A stretch of 64,000 nucleotides of DNA. Source: Pseudomonas vlassakiae (GTDB lineage: Bacteria; Pseudomonadota; Gammaproteobacteria; Pseudomonadales; Pseudomonadaceae). The stretch spans positions 1 to 64,000 of the forward strand of contig NZ_JABWRP020000002.1 of the NCBI RefSeq assembly GCF_014269035.2. Direction: 5' to 3'. Positions 42,351 through 52,034 of this stretch are shown here, piece after piece. Every line of letters begins with the position of its first letter. Position 1 is the first letter of the stretch. The notes under the pieces are model-generated. The model made no database searches. It was not told the DNA's origin and saw only the letters and a list, made by a program, of their open reading frames with translations. The position numbers and the translations under genes were made by a program.

Positions 42351-42382
42351 AAAACGGGAACCTTCGGGTTCCCGTTTTTTTT
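42351..42382 (+). terminator. gapB terminator
   Basis: AAAACGGGAACC-TTCG-GGTTCCCGTTTT has a UUCG-type tetraloop and a run of Ts, a very strong intrinsic terminator. Confidence 0.95.
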
Positions 42383-42407
42383 CCAGATTTTGTGTGGTCT
42401 GTGCGGG

Positions 42408-42481
42408 CCTCATCGCGGATAAATCCGCTCCTATACAAGCGGTGAATGTTCTGTAGGCGCGGATTTATCCGCGATGAGGCC
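42408..42481. repeat. Inverted REP pair between gapB and apbE
   Basis: GCCTCATCGCGGATAAATCCGC near 42408-42430 is mirrored by GCGGATTTATCCGCGATGAGGC near 42459-42481, with GCTCCTA/TAGGCGC at the inner ends. This is a second P. putida-type REP couple. Confidence 0.88.
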
Positions 42482-42507
42482 GCAACGGCAACCGAGAGCC
42501 CGACCTT

Positions 42508-43506
42508 TTGCGCAAAGCCCTCCTGTTCATCCTGATGCTCCTCACCGCCTGCAACCAGGGCCCCACCCTGGAACGCCTGGGTGGCCCGACCATGGGCAGC
42601 AGCTACAGCATCCAGTACGTCCGCGAGCCTGGCGGCCCGGCGCCGGCCCAGGTCCAGGCGGCGGTCGAGGCCATCCTCAACGACATCGACCAGCATTACT
42701 CGACCTACCGCGGCGACTCCACCGTCAGCCAGTTCAACCGGCTGCCCGCCAACCAGTGCATGGCCTTGCCGCCCGACATGCTTGAGCTGGCCGCATTCGG
42801 CCAGCACCTGGCCGAACAGAGTGATGGTGCTTTCGACCTCACCGTCGAGCCATTGCTCGACCTTTGGGGGTTCGGCCCGCAAGCCCGCCAGGAGCAGGTG
42901 CCCGACCCGCTGGCCCTGGCCCAGGCCCGCCAGCGCGTCGGTTACCGCCACCTGCGCATCGACGGCCAGGCACTGTGCAAGGACGCTGCGGTGCAACTGG
43001 ATTTCAACAGCATCGCCGCTGGCCACGCCGTCGACCTGATCGCCGAGCGCCTGCGCGCCATGGGCGTGGCCAGTTTCGTCGCCGAAGCCACCGGTGAGCT
43101 CAAGGCCGTGGGCCGCAAGCCCGACGGCAGCCCCTGGCGCATCGCCCTTGAATTGCCGCGCGAAGACCGGCAGATCGCCCGCCAGATCATCCCGGTCAAT
43201 GGCCTGGGGGTGTCGACCTCGGGTGACTATCGCCACTATTTCGAGGAGAATGGCCGGCGCTATTCACACACGTTCGACGCACGTCTGGGGCGCCCGGTCG
43301 ACCACGACCTGGCTGCGGTCACCGTGCTCGATGCCTCGGCGCTGCAGGCCGATGGCTATTCGACCCTGTTGCTGATCCTGGGGCCAGAGCGCGGCTGGGA
43401 TTTCGCCCTGGCCCATGATCTGGCTGCGGTTTTGGTGACTCGGGCAGACGGTGGCTTCGTCTCCCGAGCGACCCCTGCATTCGAGCAGGCGGTGAAAGGC
43501 GATTGA
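42508..43506 (+). CDS. apbE: FAD:protein FMN transferase ApbE
   Basis: A 332-residue lipoprotein that attaches FMN to Thr residues of periplasm-facing flavoproteins such as NqrC and RnfG. The start is a TTG at 42508; only this start gives a full signal peptide with lipobox LLTAC. Motifs are GPTMGSSYSI after the lipobox, DGAFDLTVEPLLDLWGFG, DFNSIAAGHAVD, and the metal/FAD site in VSTSGDYRHYFEENG followed by SHTFDARLGRPV. It follows the REP pair and is monocistronic. The REP arm ends just before the gene. Confidence 0.93.
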   Translation: MRKALLFILMLLTACNQGPTLERLGGPTMGSSYSIQYVREPGGPAPAQVQAAVEAILNDIDQHYSTYRGDSTVSQFNRLPANQCMALPPDMLELAAFGQHLAEQSDGAFDLTVEPLLDLWGFGPQARQEQVPDPLALAQARQRVGYRHLRIDGQALCKDAAVQLDFNSIAAGHAVDLIAERLRAMGVASFVAEATGELKAVGRKPDGSPWRIALELPREDRQIARQIIPVNGLGVSTSGDYRHYFEENGRRYSHTFDARLGRPVDHDLAAVTVLDASALQADGYSTLLLILGPERGWDFALAHDLAAVLVTRADGGFVSRATPAFEQAVKGD

Positions 43507-43708
43507 AAGCGTTGCCAGGGATGATCGCCGCCAGGGATCGGTGAATGACATGTAGTGCAGGCAAAATTGGCCTACGACGCGACCAAGGGTTAATGTGCGC
43601 GGCGTTCACGCTTGATTAGACTGCACCCGAATTTTCTCATGACGCCCCGGCGGCATGATCGAGCCCCGCGGTTAACCGTAACCCCGGGCCAGTTCTGAAG
43701 GAGTACGC

Positions 43709-45103
43709 ATGGCTGTCTACAACTACGACGTAGTGGTGCTGGGTTCCGGCCCGGCCGGTGAAGGCGCGGCAATGAACGCCGCCAAAGCGGGGCGCAAGGT
43801 GGCAATGGTCGACAGCCGCCGTCAGGTCGGCGGCAACTGCACCCACCTGGGCACCATCCCGTCCAAGGCGCTGCGTCACTCGGTGCGGCAGATCATGCAG
43901 TTCAACACCAACCCGATGTTCCGTGCCATCGGTGAACCGCGCTGGTTCTCGTTCCCGGACGTACTCAAGAGCGCCGAGAAGGTCATTGCCAAGCAGGTTG
44001 CGTCGCGTACCGGCTACTATGCCCGTAACCGCGTCGACCTGTTCTTCGGTACTGGCAGCTTCGCCGACGAGCAGACCGTCGAAGTTGTGTGCCCGAATGG
44101 CGTGGTCGAGAAGCTCAACGCCAAGCACATCATCATTGCCACCGGCTCGCGCCCGTACCGCCCGGCCGACATCGACTTCCACCACCCGCGCGTCTATGAC
44201 AGCGACACCATCCTCAGCCTGAGCCACACCCCGCGCAAGCTGATCGTCTACGGCGCCGGCGTGATCGGTTGCGAGTACGCCTCTATCTTCAGTGGCCTGG
44301 GCGTGCTGGTCGAGCTGGTCGACAACCGCGGCCAGCTGCTGAGCTTCCTCGATTCGGAAATTTCCCAGGCGCTGAGCTACCACTTCAGCAACAACAACAT
44401 CACCGTGCGCCACAACGAGGAATACGAGCGGGTCGAGGGCCTGGACAACGGTGTGATCCTGCACCTGAAGTCGGGCAAGAAGATCAAGGCCGACGCCTTG
44501 CTGTGGTGCAACGGCCGTACCGGCAATACCGACAAGCTGGGCCTGGAAAACATCGGCATCAAGGTCAACAGCCGTGGCCAGATCGAGGTCGACGAGGCCT
44601 ACCGCACCAGCGTGCCGAATGTCTACGGTGCCGGTGACGTGATCGGCTGGCCAAGCCTGGCCAGTGCTGCCCACGACCAGGGCCGTTCGGCTTCTGGCAG
44701 CATCGTCGACAACGGCAGCTGGCGCTTCGTCAACGACGTGCCGACCGGCATCTACACCATCCCGGAGATCAGCTCGATCGGCAAGAACGAGCAGGAGCTG
44801 ACCCAGGCCAAGGTGCCGTACGAAGTGGGCAAGGCGTTCTTCAAGAGCATGGCGCGCGCGCAGATCGCCGGCGAGCCGCAAGGCATGCTGAAGATCCTGT
44901 TCCACCGCGAAACCCTGGAAATCCTCGGCGTGCACTGCTTCGGCTACCAGGCTTCGGAAATCGTTCACATCGGCCAGGCGATCATGAACCAGCCAGGCGA
45001 GCAGAACAATCTGAAGTACTTCGTCAACACCACGTTCAACTACCCGACCATGGCCGAAGCCTATCGGGTAGCTGCCTATGACGGCTTGAACCGGCTTTTT
45101 TAA
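43709..45103 (+). CDS. sthA: Soluble pyridine nucleotide transhydrogenase SthA
   Basis: A 464-residue flavoprotein that transfers electrons between NADPH and NAD+. It has the FAD-binding [10 protein letters not shown] motif, [15 protein letters not shown] (only one Cys where related disulfide reductases have two, as expected for SthA), the second nucleotide motif [14 protein letters not shown], and [15 protein letters not shown]. The dimerisation domain ends [22 protein letters not shown] ribosome site precedes the ATG. It is convergent with glpQ. Confidence 0.97.
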   Translation: MAVYNYDVVVLGSGPAGEGAAMNAAKAGRKVAMVDSRRQVGGNCTHLGTIPSKALRHSVRQIMQFNTNPMFRAIGEPRWFSFPDVLKSAEKVIAKQVASRTGYYARNRVDLFFGTGSFADEQTVEVVCPNGVVEKLNAKHIIIATGSRPYRPADIDFHHPRVYDSDTILSLSHTPRKLIVYGAGVIGCEYASIFSGLGVLVELVDNRGQLLSFLDSEISQALSYHFSNNNITVRHNEEYERVEGLDNGVILHLKSGKKIKADALLWCNGRTGNTDKLGLENIGIKVNSRGQIEVDEAYRTSVPNVYGAGDVIGWPSLASAAHDQGRSASGSIVDNGSWRFVNDVPTGIYTIPEISSIGKNEQELTQAKVPYEVGKAFFKSMARAQIAGEPQGMLKILFHRETLEILGVHCFGYQASEIVHIGQAIMNQPGEQNNLKYFVNTTFNYPTMAEAYRVAAYDGLNRLF

Positions 45104-45104
45104 G

Positions 45105-45129
45105 CGGCTCCGGCCGGTGGCCTGAGCCG
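45105..45129. terminator. Hairpin between sthA and glpQ
   Basis: CGGCTC-C-GGCC-GGT-GGCC-T-GAGCCG folds into a GC-rich hairpin with one mismatch just after the sthA stop. There is no T-run on either side, so termination strength is uncertain. Confidence 0.55.
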
Positions 45130-45151
45130 GTCGGGGAGACCGATTTCAGCC

Positions 45152-45868
45152 CTACCCGAGGGTGGTCTTGGCCAAACCGGGAAAGTCTGTAATCAGGCTG
45201 TCCACGCCAAAATCAGCGAGCCGGCGCATCAGTGCCGGTTCGTTGACCGTCCACACCGACACGTGCAAGCCCTGGCCCTGGGCTTTGAGCAGGCGCTCGG
45301 GCGTGCACAGTGTCCAGTTCAATGCCAGCAGCTCGCATTGGTAGTTGTGCGCGACCTTCAACGGGTCGAGCCAGGCGTATTCGGCTACCAGCCCGCGCTT
45401 CACATCCGGCACCAGCTCCTGGGCCGCGCCCAGCACTTCGCGTGAACTGGAGGTGATGGTCACCTTGTCCAGCAAGCCGTACTGCTGCGCCAGTTCACGA
45501 ATTGCCAGCACGGTGGTGGCGGCACGGGTGCGCGAGGCGCTCTTGACCTCCAGCTGCCAGTGCTCGAACGGGCATTTCTCGAACAGTTCTTCGAGCCTCG
45601 GGATCGGGCAGGGCTGCACATGGCCCGGGCCGCCTTTGCGTGCATCGATCCGGACCAGTTCGGCAGCCGGGTGCTCGACCACCTTGCCACGCCGGCCGGT
45701 GGTGCGTTTGAGCGTAGGGTCATGAATGACCATCAGCTCGTTGTCGGCCGACAGGTGCAGGTCCAGTTCGCAGCGGGTCACGCCGTGGGACAGGCACTGC
45801 TGAAAACTCTTCAGGGTATTTTCGGGGGCTTCGCCCTTGGCGCCGCGGTGGCCATAGATCAGGGTCAC
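45152..45868 (-). CDS. Glycerophosphodiester phosphodiesterase
   Basis: A 238-residue cytosolic GDPD hydrolysing glycerophosphodiesters to glycerol-3-phosphate and an alcohol. The N-terminus has YGHRGAKGEAPENTLKSF (catalytic His and Glu), then CELDLHLSADNELMVIHDPTLKRTTG with the metal-binding Glu/Asp and second catalytic His. There is no signal peptide, so it resembles UgpQ rather than periplasmic GlpQ. It is upstream of, and on the same strand as, the PilZ gene's end but is separated by 30 bases from it. Confidence 0.93.
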   Translation of the reverse strand: MTLIYGHRGAKGEAPENTLKSFQQCLSHGVTRCELDLHLSADNELMVIHDPTLKRTTGRRGKVVEHPAAELVRIDARKGGPGHVQPCPIPRLEELFEKCPFEHWQLEVKSASRTRAATTVLAIRELAQQYGLLDKVTITSSSREVLGAAQELVPDVKRGLVAEYAWLDPLKVAHNYQCELLALNWTLCTPERLLKAQGQGLHVSVWTVNEPALMRRLADFGVDSLITDFPGLAKTTLG

Positions 45869-45898
45869 GTTCGTTCCTTCAAATCAGGGGGATAGGGC

Positions 45899-46483
45899 TC
45901 AGGAGGCGGGGCCGTCTTGTTCCAGTTGCTGGCGCCGTTGCTGCTGTTGGCGTTGCAGGATGTAGCGGGCCAGCAGTTGCCGTTGGGCATCGGTCATGTC
46001 GGTGAATTCCGTGCCAACCTCGAAATCGCCGTCCGGGCGCCGGTCGCAGTGGGTGACCTTGCCGCGCAGCAGCAGGCCGTGGGCGCGTGGCATCAGCACC
46101 ATCTTCACTTTCACCCGGGTGCCGGGGGCGATCTGCTGCGGTTGCGCGAATTCGATGCCCCCTTCGGAGATGATCACCCGTTGTGGTTGGCCGATTTCGC
46201 CGAGCAGGGTTTGCGCGACCACGGCGCTGAGCAGGTCGAGGCGCTTGTTCTGCGCCCGCAGGAAAGCTGCCAGGGTGCGGTCCTTCTCGCTCAGCTGGCG
46301 CAGCAGGTGCTGCGACTCGAAGTCTGACAGGTGTAATTCGCTGAGCAGGTTGAACAGCGGCGAATCATCCTGCAACAGTTCTGCTTCAAGGGCTTCGGCC
46401 GCGCTGAGGGGGCTGATTTCCAGTGCGATCCGATCTTCGATGCGGTAGTATTCGCGGCGATCTTCTTCGTCTAATGTCGTCAT
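45899..46483 (-). CDS. PilZ-domain protein with an inserted helical segment
   Basis: A 194-residue protein. The PilZ start motif RREYYRIEDRIALEI is followed by an unusual helical segment of about 70 residues (LFNLLSELHLSDFESQHLLRQLSEKDRTLAAFLRAQNKRL) before the rest of the barrel (VIISEGGIEFAQPQQIAPGT, GTEF). The usual D/N-x-S-x-x-G c-di-GMP motif reads IISEGG, so the first Asp/Asn is missing. The C-terminus is a Gln/Arg-rich helix. Start 46483 is chosen because the very long open frame upstream is antisense to lolC. It is divergent from lolC by 93 bases and 30 bases upstream of glpQ. Confidence 0.82.
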   Translation of the reverse strand: MTTLDEEDRREYYRIEDRIALEISPLSAAEALEAELLQDDSPLFNLLSELHLSDFESQHLLRQLSEKDRTLAAFLRAQNKRLDLLSAVVAQTLLGEIGQPQRVIISEGGIEFAQPQQIAPGTRVKVKMVLMPRAHGLLLRGKVTHCDRRPDGDFEVGTEFTDMTDAQRQLLARYILQRQQQQRRQQLEQDGPAS

Positions 46484-46576
46484 GGCGAACCCATGGTTGC
46501 GGCGGTGGTCCGAGTGTAAAGCCGCCGTAGGCGCCTCGCCACAAGGACGTTCCCTTTCATCCGAACAAGCCCCGAC

Positions 46577-47827
46577 ATGTTCAGACCTCTTTTCGCATTC
46601 ATCGGTACGCGTTACACCCGTGCCAAGCGCCGTAATCACTTCGTCTCGTTCATTTCCCTGACCTCGATGATCGGCCTCGCCCTGGGCGTGGTGGTGATGA
46701 TCGTGGTGCTCTCGGTCATGAACGGTTTCGACCACGAGATGCGTACCCGCGTGCTGGGGATGATCCCCCACGCCACGCTGGAGAGTGGCCAGCCGATCAA
46801 CGACTGGTCTGCCCTTGCCCAACAAGTAAAGCAGAATCCGCACGTGCTGGCGGTTGCTCCGTACACGCAGATGCAGGGCTTGCTGACCCATGATGGCAAG
46901 GTGCAGAAGGTGTTGCTCAATGGCATCGACCCGGCGCGCGAGCGCGAGGTGTCGATCATCGACAACTTCATCCAGCAAGGCAGCCTCGACAAGCTGGCGG
47001 CGGGGGAGTGGGGCATCATGATCGGCGACAAGGCCGCAGCCAAGCTGGGCGTCGCCATCGGCGACAAGCTGACCTTCGTCGCCCCCGAGGTCAGCGTGAC
47101 CCCGGCCGGGATGTTCCCGCGCATGAAGCGCTTCACCGTGGTCGGCACCTTCCACGTCGGCGCTGGCGAGATCGACGGCTACCTGGGCCTGACCCACATC
47201 ACCGACCTGTCTCGCCTGCACCGCTGGAAGCCGGACCAGGTGCAGGGCCTGCGCCTGAAGTTCGACGACCTGTTCCAGGCGCCGCGAGAAGCCTGGAGCA
47301 TCGCCCAGCAGCTGGGCGACCAGGAATACTACAGCCGCGACTGGACCCGCACCCACGGCAACCTGTACCAGGCGATCCGCATGGAAAAGGCCATGATCGG
47401 CCTGCTGTTGCTGCTGATTGTCGCGGTGGCGGCGTTCAACATCATTTCCACCCTGGTGATGGTGGTCAACGACAAGCGCGGCGATATCGCCATCTTGCGT
47501 ACCCTGGGTGCCACGCCCGGGCAAATCATGCTGATCTTCATGGTCCAGGGCACGGTGATCGGGGTGATCGGCACCCTGATCGGCGCCGTGGTCGGGATCG
47601 TCGCTGCGCTGAATGTCAGCGCAGTGATCGCCGGCATCGAGAAACTGATCGGGCACAAGTTCCTCAACGCCGACGTCTACTTCATCGATTACCTGCCGTC
47701 GCAGATCCAGGCCCAGGACGTTTACATGGTCTGTGGTGCGGCGCTGGTCCTGAGTTTCTTCGCCACCCTGTACCCGGCCTGGCGTGCGGCCCGCACCCAG
47801 CCTGCAGAGGCGCTACGTTATGAGTGA
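46577..47827 (+). CDS. lolC: Lipoprotein-releasing ABC permease LolC
   Basis: A 416-residue inner-membrane permease with four transmembrane helices: one near 22-50 ([25 protein letters not shown]) and three in the last 150 residues, with a large periplasmic domain between them. With LolD and LolE it extracts outer-membrane lipoproteins and hands them to LolA. The start carries the family sequence [19 protein letters not shown]. Its last eight bases overlap lolD. It is paralogous to lolE at 48578. Confidence 0.94.
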   Translation: MFRPLFAFIGTRYTRAKRRNHFVSFISLTSMIGLALGVVVMIVVLSVMNGFDHEMRTRVLGMIPHATLESGQPINDWSALAQQVKQNPHVLAVAPYTQMQGLLTHDGKVQKVLLNGIDPAREREVSIIDNFIQQGSLDKLAAGEWGIMIGDKAAAKLGVAIGDKLTFVAPEVSVTPAGMFPRMKRFTVVGTFHVGAGEIDGYLGLTHITDLSRLHRWKPDQVQGLRLKFDDLFQAPREAWSIAQQLGDQEYYSRDWTRTHGNLYQAIRMEKAMIGLLLLLIVAVAAFNIISTLVMVVNDKRGDIAILRTLGATPGQIMLIFMVQGTVIGVIGTLIGAVVGIVAALNVSAVIAGIEKLIGHKFLNADVYFIDYLPSQIQAQDVYMVCGAALVLSFFATLYPAWRAARTQPAEALRYE

Positions 47828-48518
47828 GTCGCGCATGAGTGATAAAGCCGTTCTGAGTTGCCGCAACCTGGGCAAGTCCTACGACGAGGGCCCGGAGTCG
47901 GTGCAGGTGCTGTCCGGGCTCAATCTGGAACTGCACGCTGGTGAGCGCGTGGCCATCGTCGGCAGCTCGGGCTCGGGCAAGAGCACCTTGCTCAACCTGC
48001 TAGGTGGCCTCGACCGGCCGACCCAGGGCAGCGTATGGCTGGCTGGCGAAGAGTTGTCGGCCCTTGGCGAGCGCGCCCGCGGCCTGCTGCGCAACCGCGA
48101 GCTGGGTTTCGTCTACCAGTTCCACCACCTGTTGCCAGAGTTCACCGCCATGGAGAACGTGTGCATGCCGCTGCTGATCGGCCGCACCGCCATCCCGGAA
48201 GCCCGTGAGCGTGCCGAGGCGCTGCTCAAGCGGGTTGGCCTGGGCCATCGCCTGCACCACAAGCCGGCCGAGCTGTCCGGTGGCGAGCGCCAGCGCGTGG
48301 CGATCGCCCGCGCCCTGGTCAACCGCCCGGGCCTGGTGATGCTCGACGAGCCGACCGGCAACCTCGACCATCACACCGCCCAGGGCATCCAGGAACTGAT
48401 GCAGGAGCTGTCCAGTGCGTCGCGTACCGCCTTCCTGGTGGTGACTCACGACCTCAACCTGGCGCGCCAGATGGACCGCGTGCTGAAGCTCGACGACGGC
48501 CACCTGGTGGCGATCTGA
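47820..48518 (+). CDS. lolD: Lipoprotein-releasing ATPase LolD
   Basis: A 232-residue ABC ATPase. Walker A is [11 protein letters not shown], the LolD Q-loop region reads [19 protein letters not shown], the signature is [15 protein letters not shown], and Walker B is [12 protein letters not shown]. The start at 47820 overlaps the lolC end; a second ATG at 47835 (MSDKAV) would give 227 residues and is equally plausible. It powers the LolCE permease. A hairpin with Ts follows the stop codon. Confidence 0.95.
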   Translation: MSESRMSDKAVLSCRNLGKSYDEGPESVQVLSGLNLELHAGERVAIVGSSGSGKSTLLNLLGGLDRPTQGSVWLAGEELSALGERARGLLRNRELGFVYQFHHLLPEFTAMENVCMPLLIGRTAIPEARERAEALLKRVGLGHRLHHKPAELSGGERQRVAIARALVNRPGLVMLDEPTGNLDHHTAQGIQELMQELSSASRTAFLVVTHDLNLARQMDRVLKLDDGHLVAI

Positions 48519-48526
48519 CCGAGCGC

Positions 48527-48552
48527 ACGGGGTGGCAGCGCTGCCCCGTTTT
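48527..48552 (+). terminator. Possible attenuator hairpin between lolD and lolE
   Basis: ACGGGG and CCCCGT enclose a GGCAGCGCTGCC palindrome and are followed by TTTT. It looks like a weak intrinsic terminator inside the lol operon, which may lower lolE expression. Confidence 0.5.
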
Positions 48553-48577
48553 CCCGTTTTAATTGGGTGTTTCCTAC

Positions 48578-49819
48578 ATGTTCAGACCCTTGCCCATCTT
48601 CATCGGCGCGCGCTACACCCGGGCCAAGCGCCGCAACCACTTCATCTCGTTCATCTCGATGACCTCGATGATCGGCCTGTCGCTGGGCGTGCTGGCGATG
48701 ATCGTGGTGCTGTCGGTGATGAACGGCTTCCAGCGTGAAATGAGCTCGCGCATTCTCGGCCTGGTGCCGCATGCCTCGATCCTTGGCGTGCAACCGTTGG
48801 ACGACTGGCACCAGGCGGCCGACGCTGCGCTGCAGAACCCGGCAGTGATGGCCGCAGCGCCGATCACCGAGATGGAAGGCATGCTCTCCTACAAGGGCGC
48901 GATGCAGCCGATCCAGGTCAGCGGCATCGATCCGGCCGAGGAAGGCAAGGTTTCGATCGTCGGCCAGCACATCGTCCAGGGTCGCCTGCAGGACCTGCAG
49001 CCGGGTGAATACGGTGTGGTCATCGGTGAACTGACCGCACGGCGCTTCCGCCTCAACACGGGCGACAAGCTGACCCTGATCGTGCCGGAAATCAGCAAGG
49101 AGCCAGGTGGGATCACCCCGCGCATGCAGCGCCTGACCGTGGTCGGCATCTTCAAGGTCGGTGCCGAACTGGACGGCTCGCAGGCTTACATTCACGTGGC
49201 CGATGCCGGTGAAATGCAGCGCTGGGCGCCGGGCCAGGTCCAGGGTGTGCGCCTGAAGCTGCATGACCTGTATGCCGCGCCACAGGTGTCCAGGGCGATC
49301 GCTGCCAGCTTGGGCGATCGCTACCGTGCCGACGACTGGTCGCACACCCAAGGCAGCCTGTTCAGCGCGATGAAGATGGAAAAGACCATGATCGGCCTGT
49401 TGCTGCTGATGATCATTGCGGTGGCGGCATTCAACATCATCGCCACCTTGGTGATGGTGGTGAACGACAAGGGCCCGGACATCGCCATTCTGCGCACCCT
49501 GGGTGCCACGCCGGCACAGATCATGGGCACGTTCATGGTCCAGGGCAGCTTGATCGGCATTGTCGGCACCCTGATCGGCGGTGTGCTCGGGGTGCTTGCA
49601 GCGCTCAATGTCAGCCAGATCGTTGGCTGGCTGGAGCGGGTTAGCGGGCAGCACATCTTCACTTCCGACGTTTATTTCGTCAGCAGCCTGCCGTCCGAGC
49701 TGCAGGGTGGGGATGTGCTGATGATCTGCACGGCGGGGCTGGTGATGAGCTTCCTGGCAACGATCTACCCGGCTTACCGGGCGTCGCAGGTGCAGCCGGC
49801 CATCGGCCTGGCAGTTTGA
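48578..49819 (+). CDS. lolE: Lipoprotein-releasing ABC permease LolE
   Basis: A 413-residue paralogue of LolC with the same four-helix plan; the start [19 protein letters not shown] and the first helix ([24 protein letters not shown]) are near identical to LolC. The C-terminal part has [31 protein letters not shown]. The two permeases form the asymmetric LolCDE complex. The start at 48578 is preferred over an ATG at 48563. A terminator hairpin follows the stop. Confidence 0.93.
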   Translation: MFRPLPIFIGARYTRAKRRNHFISFISMTSMIGLSLGVLAMIVVLSVMNGFQREMSSRILGLVPHASILGVQPLDDWHQAADAALQNPAVMAAAPITEMEGMLSYKGAMQPIQVSGIDPAEEGKVSIVGQHIVQGRLQDLQPGEYGVVIGELTARRFRLNTGDKLTLIVPEISKEPGGITPRMQRLTVVGIFKVGAELDGSQAYIHVADAGEMQRWAPGQVQGVRLKLHDLYAAPQVSRAIAASLGDRYRADDWSHTQGSLFSAMKMEKTMIGLLLLMIIAVAAFNIIATLVMVVNDKGPDIAILRTLGATPAQIMGTFMVQGSLIGIVGTLIGGVLGVLAALNVSQIVGWLERVSGQHIFTSDVYFVSSLPSELQGGDVLMICTAGLVMSFLATIYPAYRASQVQPAIGLAV

Positions 49820-49833
49820 TGTTTGCCTGAGGC

Positions 49834-49860
49834 GCGGGGGCTGCAAAGCAGCCCCGCTTT
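49834..49860. terminator. Hairpin terminator between lolE and the copper kinase
   Basis: GGGGCTGC-AAA-GCAGCCCC is followed by GCTTT. It separates the convergent lolE and histidine kinase genes. Confidence 0.75.
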
Positions 49861-51203
49861 CAACGGGTTTCAGGTAATTCGATCACAAAGCGTGTCCAGC
49901 CCCCCTGGCTGTGCACCGCAATGCTGCCGCCATGGGCCTGCACGATCGAACGGGTAATCGCCAACCCTAACCCCGCATGTTCGCTGCTGCCTTCCCGCCG
50001 CGCCGGGTCCACCCGGTAAAAACGATCAAACAGGCGCGGTAACGCTGACGGTTCAATTGCTGCCCCGGTATTGGCCACGCAAATCCGCAACCCCGGCTCC
50101 AGCGTCACCCGTATCTGCCCGCCTGGCGGGGTGAAGCGCAGGGCATTGTCGAGCAGGTTGGATAGCGCCCGTCGCAGCATAGGCCGGTCGCCCTGCACGA
50201 TCGCCTCGCCCTCGCGCAGCAATTGCACGTCAGTGTCCTCGGCCAGCGGTGCGTAGTACTCCAGCAGTGCGTCCACGTCATCGTGCAGGGCCAGGGCTGT
50301 TTGCCCTGGCACCAACAGGCCGTGGTCGGCCTTGGCGAGGAACAGCATGTCGTTGATCATCTGCGCCATCCACTGCAGTTCCTCGAGGTTGCCATGCAGT
50401 GCCTCGCGGTACTCCTCCAGGCTGCGCGGGCGGGTGAGGGTGACTTGGGTGTGGGTCAGCAGGTTCGACAGCGGCGTGCGCAACTCGTGGGCGATGTCGG
50501 CGGAGAACGCCGACAGGCGCTGGAAGGCGTCGTCCAGGCGCTGCAGCATGGCGTTGACGGTCGTGGCCAGCTCTGCCAGCTCCTCGGGCATCTGCGCCAC
50601 CGGCAGGCGCGTGGTCAATGAGCGCGCCGACACGCTGGCAGCCACCCGGCCCATCTGGCGCAAGGGGCGCAGGCCACTGCGTGCGGCCCAGGCACCGAGC
50701 AGGGCGGTGGCCAGCGCTGACAGCCCGACGGTGAGCCAGATCAGGCGCTGCATGCCTTGCAAGAAGTGCTGGTGATGGGTGATGTCGAGAAACAGCGTCA
50801 GTTGCGCAGGCGTCTGAGCGTCCGGCGGCGCAGACAGGCTTCGATAATCGATGCCGTCGGCGTGAAGGGTCGAAAGCCCCGGCGTTGACGGCGTGCCAGG
50901 CAGGCCGTCACGGCTGGCGAACCAGGTCGCACCGTCGCGGCCAGCGATGCGCAGCGCCAGGTCTGCCTGATGGCTCAGCTCGTTGCGCAGGGCAGGCAGG
51001 CGGCCTTGCAGTTCGCCCGGCCCCTGCAGGCCAGCGAGCTGGCTGCGAAACAGAGAAAGGCGCGACTCCAGCAGTTGCTGGTCCAGTTCGACGAAATGCT
51101 GCTCGCTGGCGCGGTTGAACAGCAGCCCCGCGCCCAGCGACACGGCGGCGGTACAGGCGGCAAACAGCAGCGCCAGGCGCGTGCCGAGGGAAAGCCTGCG
51201 CAT
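49860..51203 (-). CDS. Copper/heavy-metal-type sensor histidine kinase
   Basis: A 447-residue kinase of the CusS/CopS type. Transmembrane helices lie at about 9-27 and 155-175 around a periplasmic domain of about 125 residues; then a HAMP domain, the HisKA motif FSADIAHELRTPLSNLL with the phospho-acceptor His, and the ATPase with NLLDNALRFT and HAGLGLAITRSIVQAHGG. It starts at 51203; the stop of the regulator overlaps this ATG in ATGA form. The copper assignment rests on the linked cupredoxin and the CusR-like box. Confidence 0.87.
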   Translation of the reverse strand: MRRLSLGTRLALLFAACTAAVSLGAGLLFNRASEQHFVELDQQLLESRLSLFRSQLAGLQGPGELQGRLPALRNELSHQADLALRIAGRDGATWFASRDGLPGTPSTPGLSTLHADGIDYRSLSAPPDAQTPAQLTLFLDITHHQHFLQGMQRLIWLTVGLSALATALLGAWAARSGLRPLRQMGRVAASVSARSLTTRLPVAQMPEELAELATTVNAMLQRLDDAFQRLSAFSADIAHELRTPLSNLLTHTQVTLTRPRSLEEYREALHGNLEELQWMAQMINDMLFLAKADHGLLVPGQTALALHDDVDALLEYYAPLAEDTDVQLLREGEAIVQGDRPMLRRALSNLLDNALRFTPPGGQIRVTLEPGLRICVANTGAAIEPSALPRLFDRFYRVDPARREGSSEHAGLGLAITRSIVQAHGGSIAVHSQGGWTRFVIELPETR

Positions 51204-51883
51204 CAGTCGTGACGCTCTTCGAGCACGTAGCCCATGCCGCGCACGGTATGGATCAGCTTGTTCGGGTGCGGGTCGTCGATCTTCAGGCGCAGGCGGCGGA
51301 CCGCCACTTCGATCACGTTGGTGTCGCTGTCGAAATTCATGTCCCACACTTGCGAGGCAATCAGCGATTTGGGCAGCACCTCACCCTGGCGGCGCAGCAG
51401 CAGTTCGAGCAAGGCGAACTCCTTGGCGGTCAGGTCGATGCGTGTGCCCGCCCGTTCGGCACGGCGGCGGATCAGGTCCAGGCGCAGGTCGGCCAGGCTC
51501 AGGGTGGTGTCCTGGCTGGGGATGGCGCCGCGGCGCAGCAGGCTGCGGACCCGGGCCAGCAGCTCGGAGAAGGCGAAGGGCTTGATCAGATAGTCATCGG
51601 CGCCCAATTCAAGGCCGTGCACGCGGTCTTCGACGGCGTCGCGGGCGGTAAGGAACAGCACCGGGGTATCCAGCCCGGCAGAGCGCACCGCGTGCAGAAT
51701 CTGCCAGCCGTCACGCCCGGGCAGCATCACGTCGAGGATCAGCAGGTCGTGGTCGCCGGTCAGGGCCAGGTGCTGGCCGGTTTCGCCGTCGGTGGCCAGT
51801 TCGGTGGCAAACCCGGCTTCGCTCAAGCCCTGGCTCAGGTACTGGCCGGTGCGGGACTGGTCTTCGACGATCAGCAGTTTCAT
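51203..51883 (-). CDS. OmpR-family response regulator, CopR/CusR type
   Basis: A 226-residue regulator with a receiver domain ([11 protein letters not shown], phospho-acceptor Asp51 in [14 protein letters not shown], Lys in YLIKPF) and an OmpR winged helix ([40 protein letters not shown]). It is the first gene of the pair with the kinase. The upstream box TGACAAAGTTGTAAT closely resembles a CusR/CopR site, so autoregulation and control of the divergent cupredoxin are likely. Confidence 0.9.
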   Translation of the reverse strand: MKLLIVEDQSRTGQYLSQGLSEAGFATELATDGETGQHLALTGDHDLLILDVMLPGRDGWQILHAVRSAGLDTPVLFLTARDAVEDRVHGLELGADDYLIKPFAFSELLARVRSLLRRGAIPSQDTTLSLADLRLDLIRRRAERAGTRIDLTAKEFALLELLLRRQGEVLPKSLIASQVWDMNFDSDTNVIEVAVRRLRLKIDDPHPNKLIHTVRGMGYVLEERHD

Positions 51884-51947
51884 GGTGCTCCCAAAAGGTC
51901 GGGTGTTGGCTGAAATGATACGTGACGATGCGCCTGCTCGGCCAAGC

Positions 51948-51962
51948 TGACAAAGTTGTAAT
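51948..51962. promoter_or_regulatory. CusR/CopR-type box
   Basis: TGACAAAGTTGTAAT contains the palindrome ACAA-AG-TTGT and matches the copper-box pattern (TGACAA-N2-TTGTCAT in E. coli, TGACA-N4-TGT-N-AT in pseudomonads). It lies in the divergent region between the regulator and the cupredoxin, 73 bases before the latter's start. A further TGTCA lies at 51968-51972. Confidence 0.75.
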
Positions 51963-52034
51963 CTCCCTGTCAGCCAAGCGCCAGCCGTGCCTTTCTAGAG
52001 TGGTTTCATCCCGCCGTGATCTTTTGGAGTCACC

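Noticed and set aside
40768..43236. An 822-codon minus-strand frame opposite gapB and apbE
   Set aside because: It crosses a strong terminator and a REP couple and is antisense to two recognised genes.
43511..43708. An OxyR or other redox operator before sthA
   Set aside because: The region has short inverted words such as CGGTTAACCG but nothing close to a known consensus.
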